DNA from: Corticibacter populi | GTDB taxonomy: Bacteria > Pseudomonadota > Gammaproteobacteria > Burkholderiales > Burkholderiaceae_C | DNA: 64,000 nt | NCBI RefSeq assembly: GCF_004217315.1 | Contig: NZ_SGWR01000005.1 | Coordinates: 248,001 to 312,000 of the forward strand | Direction: 5' to 3' | Shown: positions 58,532 to 64,000 of the stretch, piece after piece | Numbering within the stretch: the stretch's first letter is position 1 | Layout: every line of letters begins with the position of its first letter | The notes under the pieces: generated by a model | The model's database searches: none | The model's input: the letters and a program-made list of their open reading frames with translations, nothing else | Told to the model about the DNA's origin: nothing | Program-made: the position numbers and the translations under genes

Positions 58532-59548
58532 TCAGAAGCGGTGGCGCAGGCCGATGGCCAGGCCCACGCGGGAATCCTCGCCACTGGCGGGGATGAGGGC
58601 ATCGGAGAACTTCGTATAGTCAACGCCCACGTAAGGCTGGGTGCGCTTGGAGAGATAGTACTCGGCGGTGAGGATGCCTGCCGTGCGCTTGCCATCGACG
58701 TTGGCGAGATCGCTCTTGGTATGCAGCACTTCACCCAACAGCTTGACGCTGGGCGAGAGGTCGTAGCCAAAGCCGGCCGCATAGGTCTTGTCCTTGCGGT
58801 CTGTGACATTGTTCTTGTGTTCCAGGTAGAAACCATGGAGCTTGAAGGCATCGAACTGGTAGGTGCCGCCGACCGAATAGCTCTTGCGCTTGGCATCCGA
58901 GGTTTCGATGCTCGGCTTTTCCTGCATGTAGGCGCCGCCGAACTGCCAGTTGGTGCCCTTGTAGACCAGCGTCGCCCCGAGCGGATAGCTGGTCTTGCTC
59001 TTGCTGGTGTCGATCACGCCCATGGCGCTGACGACGAAACCGCCGATCTTGTGGGTGTAGCGGATCGAGCTGTCATAGCGCGGCGTGTACTGCGAGCCGA
59101 CGTAGTAGCTCCATTCCGGGTGGTTGGCCACATCCAGAGGGTCGATGCCGTTGAAGCCCAGGAACTCGTGAATCATGCCGTACTGACGACCGATGGTGAG
59201 TTGGCCCAGGGTGTTGCTCTTGAGGCCGACGAACGTGAGGCGGTTGAAGTGGCGCGTGCCGTCGCCTGCGGCGCCGGTGGTCGGGTCGATCCCCATCTCC
59301 ATGGTGAAGATGGCCTGCAGATCGGTACTGAGCGCCTCGCTGCCGCGGAAGCCCAGCCGGGTGGCGGTGCGCGAGCCGTTGGCCAGCTTGGTGCTGCTAT
59401 CGTCGGCGGCATCGGTGTTGCTGGTGTAGCGCACGCCGACATCGGCGATGCCATAGACGCTGAGCGAGGAGCCTGCTTGCGCAAACAGCGTCGATGAAAG
59501 CACTGTGCCCGCGAGGAGTACGGGATATTGTTTGATCTTCAGAGACAT
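58532..59548 (-). CDS. Outer-membrane porin (trimeric, betaproteobacterial type)
   Basis: 338 aa. Signal peptide (MSLKIKQYPVLLAGTVLSST, cleavage near FAQA), then SSLSVYGIADVGVRYTSNTD, the standard start of beta-barrel porins of this class. Alternating beta strands run throughout and the last residue is Phe (GLRHRF), the BAM recognition end. The loop-3 region lies around FLGFNGIDPLD. It likely admits the solutes handled by the neighbouring importers. It is preceded by a 40-bp palindrome at its promoter. Confidence 0.95.
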   Translation of the reverse strand: MSLKIKQYPVLLAGTVLSSTLFAQAGSSLSVYGIADVGVRYTSNTDAADDSSTKLANGSRTATRLGFRGSEALSTDLQAIFTMEMGIDPTTGAAGDGTRHFNRLTFVGLKSNTLGQLTIGRQYGMIHEFLGFNGIDPLDVANHPEWSYYVGSQYTPRYDSSIRYTHKIGGFVVSAMGVIDTSKSKTSYPLGATLVYKGTNWQFGGAYMQEKPSIETSDAKRKSYSVGGTYQFDAFKLHGFYLEHKNNVTDRKDKTYAAGFGYDLSPSVKLLGEVLHTKSDLANVDGKRTAGILTAEYYLSKRTQPYVGVDYTKFSDALIPASGEDSRVGLAIGLRHRF

Positions 59549-59862
59549 TTGACGGTTCCTTTTTCCGTGAGGCACGCAGAGGATGCTTGGGACGGCGACA
59601 TCCGAACATCTCCCGCTGACTTTTGACTTCCGTGGAATATTGAAGAGTGCGTGACCGGAGTGGTCAGGAAAAAGGGTCAGCAAAAAACATGCCAATATAG
59701 GCCATCAATCATTTGAAATTTCAAATGATTGATGGCCTTCGGGATCACCCTGTTGGTGCGATTTCCGGTGTTGGCAAAGGCCCGTGCACCCATGACGCAC
59801 AGACCCTTGCAGATCAGGCTGCGCAATGCCTCAATATGGCGTGCGCGGTGCCTGCATGCCGC
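59549..59862. other. Porin promoter and leader region
   Basis: 314 bp between fghA and the porin gene with no coding frame. It holds the porin promoter and its palindrome (59693-59738). The 125 bp between the palindrome and the fghA stop show nothing clear. Confidence 0.5.
59693..59738 (-). promoter_or_regulatory. 40-bp perfect palindrome and porin promoter
   Basis: Bases 59699-59738 form a perfect inverted repeat of 2 x 20 bp with no spacer. The left arm is AGGCCATCAATCATTTGAAA. On the minus strand, TATATT (59698-59693) directly follows it as a -10, with TTGAAA inside the palindrome as a possible -35 (19-bp spacer). A regulator bound here would cover the -35 region. Its centre shares TTTCAAATGA with the site at 48062-48075. 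Confidence 0.8.
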
Positions 59863-60702
59863 TCATGCCGAGGCGGACAGCGTCTTGGCATGGTGGGCGA
59901 AGTGGTCGCCGATGAAGCTGGCGATGAAGTAGTAGCTGTGGTCGTAGCCCGGTTGCATGCGCAACTCCAGCGGATAACCGACTTCCTGGCATGCAGCCAG
60001 AAGGAGCTCGGGCCGCAGGTGTTGTTGCAGAAACTCGTCCGCATCACCCTGGTCGATCAGCAGCGGCAGTCTTTCGTGTGCGGTGGCAATCAGCGCGGTG
60101 GCGTCCCACGCCTTCCAGACGTCGGGCCGGTTGCCCAGGTAGGCGGCCAGCGCCTTCTGCCCCCAAGGCACTTGGCTGGGCGCGACGATGGGCGAGAACG
60201 CCGAGACGCTGCGATAGCGCCCGGGATGGCGCAGCGCTGTCACCAGCGCGCCGTGCCCACCCATCGAGTGGCCAAAGATGCCACGCGCTGCGCTTGCAGG
60301 GAAATGCTGCTCGATCAACGCGGGCAACTCATCGGCCACGTAGGTTTGCATCTGGAAGTGCGCGGCCCACGGTGTCTCTGTGGCATCGACGTAGAAGCCC
60401 GCGCCCTGGCCCAGGTCGTAAGCGGCATCGTTGGCGATGTTGGCGCCGCGCGGGCTGGTGTCGGGCGCGACGACGATGAGGTCGTGGGCGGCTGCATGCC
60501 GCTGCGCACCGGCCTTGGTGATGAAGTTCTGCTCGGTGCAGGTCAGGCCCGAGAGCCAGTACAGCACCGGACAGCGCTCGCCCGCCAGCGCTGCCGGCGG
60601 CAGGTAGATGCCGAACTTCATGGTGCAGCCGGTACTGCGGCTGGTGTGTTGCCAGACTTCCTGGCGGCCGCTAAAGCTGGCGTGGTGTTCGATACGTTCC
60701 AT
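59863..60702 (-). CDS. fghA: S-formylglutathione hydrolase
   Basis: A 279-aa esterase-fold enzyme that hydrolyses S-formylglutathione to formate and glutathione. The nucleophile elbow is GHSMGGHGALVTAL, with Asp in LIDQGDADEFL and His in GYDHSYYFIASFIGDH. MKFGIYLPPAA and VLYWLSGLTCTEQNFITKAG are family blocks. Length is typical. It is the last gene of the frm operon and follows a small frameshifted gene by 9 bp. Confidence 0.96.
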   Translation of the reverse strand: MERIEHHASFSGRQEVWQHTSRSTGCTMKFGIYLPPAALAGERCPVLYWLSGLTCTEQNFITKAGAQRHAAAHDLIVVAPDTSPRGANIANDAAYDLGQGAGFYVDATETPWAAHFQMQTYVADELPALIEQHFPASAARGIFGHSMGGHGALVTALRHPGRYRSVSAFSPIVAPSQVPWGQKALAAYLGNRPDVWKAWDATALIATAHERLPLLIDQGDADEFLQQHLRPELLLAACQEVGYPLELRMQPGYDHSYYFIASFIGDHFAHHAKTLSASA

Positions 60703-60711
60703 TTTTTTCCT

Positions 60712-61106
60712 TCAGGCAATGCGGAGATGCCGCTCAAAGCCGCGGATCGGTTGCGAAGACGGGGGCGGCAAGGCTTCGCCCTGGCGGCCCAGCACCTGCG
60801 AGCCAAACACAATCAGCGGCAAACCGATCAGCAGACCCGGCGCAAGTTGGGACAGGCCACCCTGGTACGCGAGAAACCCGCACACGCCGGCCAGCAGCGT
60901 CCATGCCTCCAACTTGGCCGGATGCGTACACGCACGAGCGAACCCCGGCCCTCGCTGGAAATATCTCCCGGCAGGATCAGGTACACGCAGTGGCGCACCT
61001 GCGTGACCTGCCGCAGCCGAAACGCGCTGGTCTGCACCGCGCTGAGCTGGCGGGCTGCATCTTGTGGCGAGCGGGCGGTGCGCAGCTCGAACTTCAGGAG
61101 CGACAT
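60712..61106 (-). pseudogene. Small membrane protein gene with frameshift, between frmA and fghA
   Basis: The first ~60 codons from ATG 61106 (MSLLKFELRTARSPQDAARQ through GDISSEGRGSLVRVRIRP) look coding. Near 60925 the coding character moves to another frame, which continues AKLEAWTLLAGVCGFLAYQG and a second hydrophobic helix, ending RGFERHLRIA. Together they would make a protein of about 130 aa with two membrane helices. A 1-base loss or 2-base gain explains the break. A sequencing error or a programmed shift cannot be excluded. The family is not recognised. Confidence 0.5.
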
Positions 61107-61155
61107 AAGGCTTCGTCAAAGGACACTTTTTTCGGCTTTTTCAGCTCTCTGTCAA

Positions 61156-62656
<1,501 letters not shown>

Positions 62657-62974
62657 GGGTTCGGGTGGCGCAAATGCCATGATCGATTATTGATACTAGG
62701 GGTGAGTATATGGCGAGACGGCTTGCAATGGAGCGCCAGGCTTCTAAAGCCCGCTGACCCTGGGGAAGATTCAGGCCGCGGCCCGATGTTTTTGCGCGTT
62801 GATGCGAATCATTGTTTTTCCGTCTCTTCTGTGTCATGCACGGGTCAAAAAGAGATGCGTGGGTTTGCCGAAAACCAAAAAAATAACGGTTAGAATGCGG
62901 GCTGGTTCAACGGGTGCTAACCCTCATTTCGCGGCTTGGCCCGAAACACCTGGGAACTGCATAAGCAAGAATCA
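62657..62974. other. Spacer between frmR and tRNA-Leu, with promoters
   Basis: 318 bp. On the left are the frm operator and promoter. On the right, TTAGAATGC near 62890 is a good -10 for tRNA-Leu and nuo. No coding frame was seen. Confidence 0.5.
62693..62709. promoter_or_regulatory. FrmR operator
   Basis: ATACT, AGGGGTG, AGTAT: an AT-rich inverted repeat around a G tract, the standard site of the CsoR/RcnR/FrmR family. It lies 37 bp upstream of the frmR start, where binding would block frm transcription until formaldehyde is present. Confidence 0.75.
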
Positions 62975-63060
62975 GCCGTCGTGGTGGAATTGGTAGACAC
63001 GCTATCTTGAGGGGGTAGTGGCCCATGGCTGTGCGAGTTCGAGTCTCGCCGACGGCACCA
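62975..63060 (+). tRNA. tRNA-Leu, anticodon GAG
   Basis: An 86-nt type II tRNA with a 7-bp acceptor stem (GCCGTCG/CGACGGC), anticodon GAG in the loop TTGAGGG, a long variable arm, GTTCGAGTC T arm and encoded CCA. It reads CUC (and CUU) codons. It lies 61 bp before nuoA, probably on the same transcript. Confidence 0.96.
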
Positions 63061-63121
63061 TAATGATTAAAGCCTTCGCCCGCGCAGCCGGGCAGAAGGC
63101 CAAGACGCGGTACCCCTTCAG

Positions 63122-63481
63122 ATGAACCTCGATCAATATCTGCCGGTCTTATTGTTTATCCTGGTGGGTCTGGCGGTGGGTGTCCTGCCGCTGGCGCTCG
63201 GCTGGATCCTGGGGCCGACCAAGCCGGATGCGGCCAAGAACTCTCCTTACGAGTGCGGCTTCGAGGCCTTCGACGATGCGCGCATGAAGTTTGACGTTCG
63301 CTACTACCTCGTGGCGATCCTGTTCATTCTGTTCGATCTCGAAATCGCATTTCTTTTCCCCTGGGCGGTCGCGTTGCGCGATGTCGGTGTTGCCGGATTC
63401 GTGGCGGTGCTGATCTTTTTGACCATTCTGGTGGTTGGTTTTGCCTACGAGTGGGCCAAGGGTGCGCTGACCTGGGAATGA
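63122..63481 (+). CDS. nuoA: NADH-quinone oxidoreductase subunit A
   Basis: A 119-aa membrane subunit of complex I with three hydrophobic helices. [20 protein letters not shown] is the invariant loop with the Cys near the quinone site. The first gene of the nuo operon, at the usual length. Confidence 0.97.
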   Translation: MNLDQYLPVLLFILVGLAVGVLPLALGWILGPTKPDAAKNSPYECGFEAFDDARMKFDVRYYLVAILFILFDLEIAFLFPWAVALRDVGVAGFVAVLIFLTILVVGFAYEWAKGALTWE

Positions 63482-63532
63482 CCGGGTTGGTTGCGCGAGC
63501 GGCCCGAAGGCGGCCGCAAGGAGTTGCGAGAC

Positions 63533-64000
63533 ATGATTGAAGGCGTTTTCAAGCAAGGCTTCGTCACGACCAGCTATGACACGGTGGCGAACTGGGCGAA
63601 GTCCGGGTCGCTGTGGCCGATGACCTTTGGTCTGGCCTGCTGTGCGGTCGAGATGATGCACGTGGCGGCAGCGCGTTATGACATTTCGCGCTTTGGCGCC
63701 GAAGTGTTTCGTGCCAGTCCACGCCAGGCCGATCTGATGATCGTTGCCGGCACGCTGTGCAACAAGATGGCGCCGGCGCTGCGCAAGGTCTACGACCAGA
63801 TGGCCGAGCCGCGCTGGGTGGTCTCGATGGGATCGTGCGCCAATGGTGGCGGCTATTACCACTACAGCTACTCGGTGGTGCGCGGCTGTGATCGCGTGGT
63901 TCCCGTGGATGTCTACGTGCCGGGCTGCCCGCCGACGGCCGAAGCCCTGCTCTACGGCATCATCCAGTTGCAACAAAAGGTGCGTCGCACCAACACCATT
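63533..64000 (+). CDS. nuoB: NADH-quinone oxidoreductase subunit B (partial, runs off the window)
   Basis: 156 codons present, starting [20 protein letters not shown] after an AAGGAG site. The N2 cluster ligands are visible: two adjacent Cys in [11 protein letters not shown], Cys in MGSCANGGG and Cys in [12 protein letters not shown]. It holds the terminal [4Fe-4S] cluster that reduces quinone. The 3' end lies outside the window. Confidence 0.97.
   Translation, partial: MIEGVFKQGFVTTSYDTVANWAKSGSLWPMTFGLACCAVEMMHVAAARYDISRFGAEVFRASPRQADLMIVAGTLCNKMAPALRKVYDQMAEPRWVVSMGSCANGGGYYHYSYSVVRGCDRVVPVDVYVPGCPPTAEALLYGIIQLQQKVRRTNTI

Overview
This is one contiguous piece of a GC-rich chromosome from a member of the Burkholderiales, most likely Comamonadaceae. 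The evidence is the class-typical housekeeping genes (rplQ end, rpoD with a long Lys/Ala-rich N-terminus, dnaG, recJ, queF, ilvE, mfd, nuoAB), the tandem glycine riboswitch, and the plant-hormone catabolic genes. The genus cannot be fixed from the sequence alone.

Layout. 1-5.4 kb: the end of rplQ, an initiator tRNA with a strong terminator, an MFS carrier and rpoD. 5.4-10.5 kb: dnaG, recJ and a conserved gene of unknown function. 10.7-14.4 kb: a fatty acid desaturase broken by a repeat, rnhA, and metNI. 14.4-17.3 kb: a flavin reductase, an orphan winged-helix regulator and a dead IS3-family element. 17.6-20 kb: a three-gene accessory operon encoding an IbrA-like PAPS-reductase-fold protein, a GNAT acetyltransferase and an IbrB-like ParB-fold protein. 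20.1-22.2 kb: an encapsulin nanocompartment with its DyP peroxidase cargo. 22.4-26.2 kb: a DadA-like oxidase under a tandem glycine riboswitch, queF and ilvE. 26.5-32.8 kb: an acyl-CoA operon read leftward (FabI-like, DUF3141, MaoC-PTA fusion, CoA-transferase A and B). 32.9-36.5 kb: mfd.

36.8-47.8 kb matches the indole-3-acetate (auxin) degradation set iacR and iacABCDEFGHI, with two additions: a leading amidase and a TauD/TfdA-type dioxygenase. Divergent from it, 48.2-58.4 kb carries a branched-chain-type ABC importer with a fused permease-ATPase, then a ketopantoate-reductase-like enzyme, a class II aldolase-fold protein, a TRAP transporter and a DUF4116 protein, mostly linked by 4-bp overlaps. 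A porin follows, behind a 40-bp perfect palindrome that shares a half-site with a palindrome upstream of the ABC importer, which suggests one regulator for uptake. 59.9-62.7 kb is a formaldehyde detoxification module (frmR, frmA, a frameshifted small gene, fghA). The window ends with tRNA-Leu and the start of the nuo operon.

Two families of short inverted-repeat elements are scattered through the window. One is about 158 bp with a 4-bp CTGG/CTAG target duplication. The other carries GAACCTGTTT-type ends with a TTA duplication. They sit mostly at gene 3' ends, where the target duplication doubles as the stop codon, and one half copy has destroyed the desaturase.
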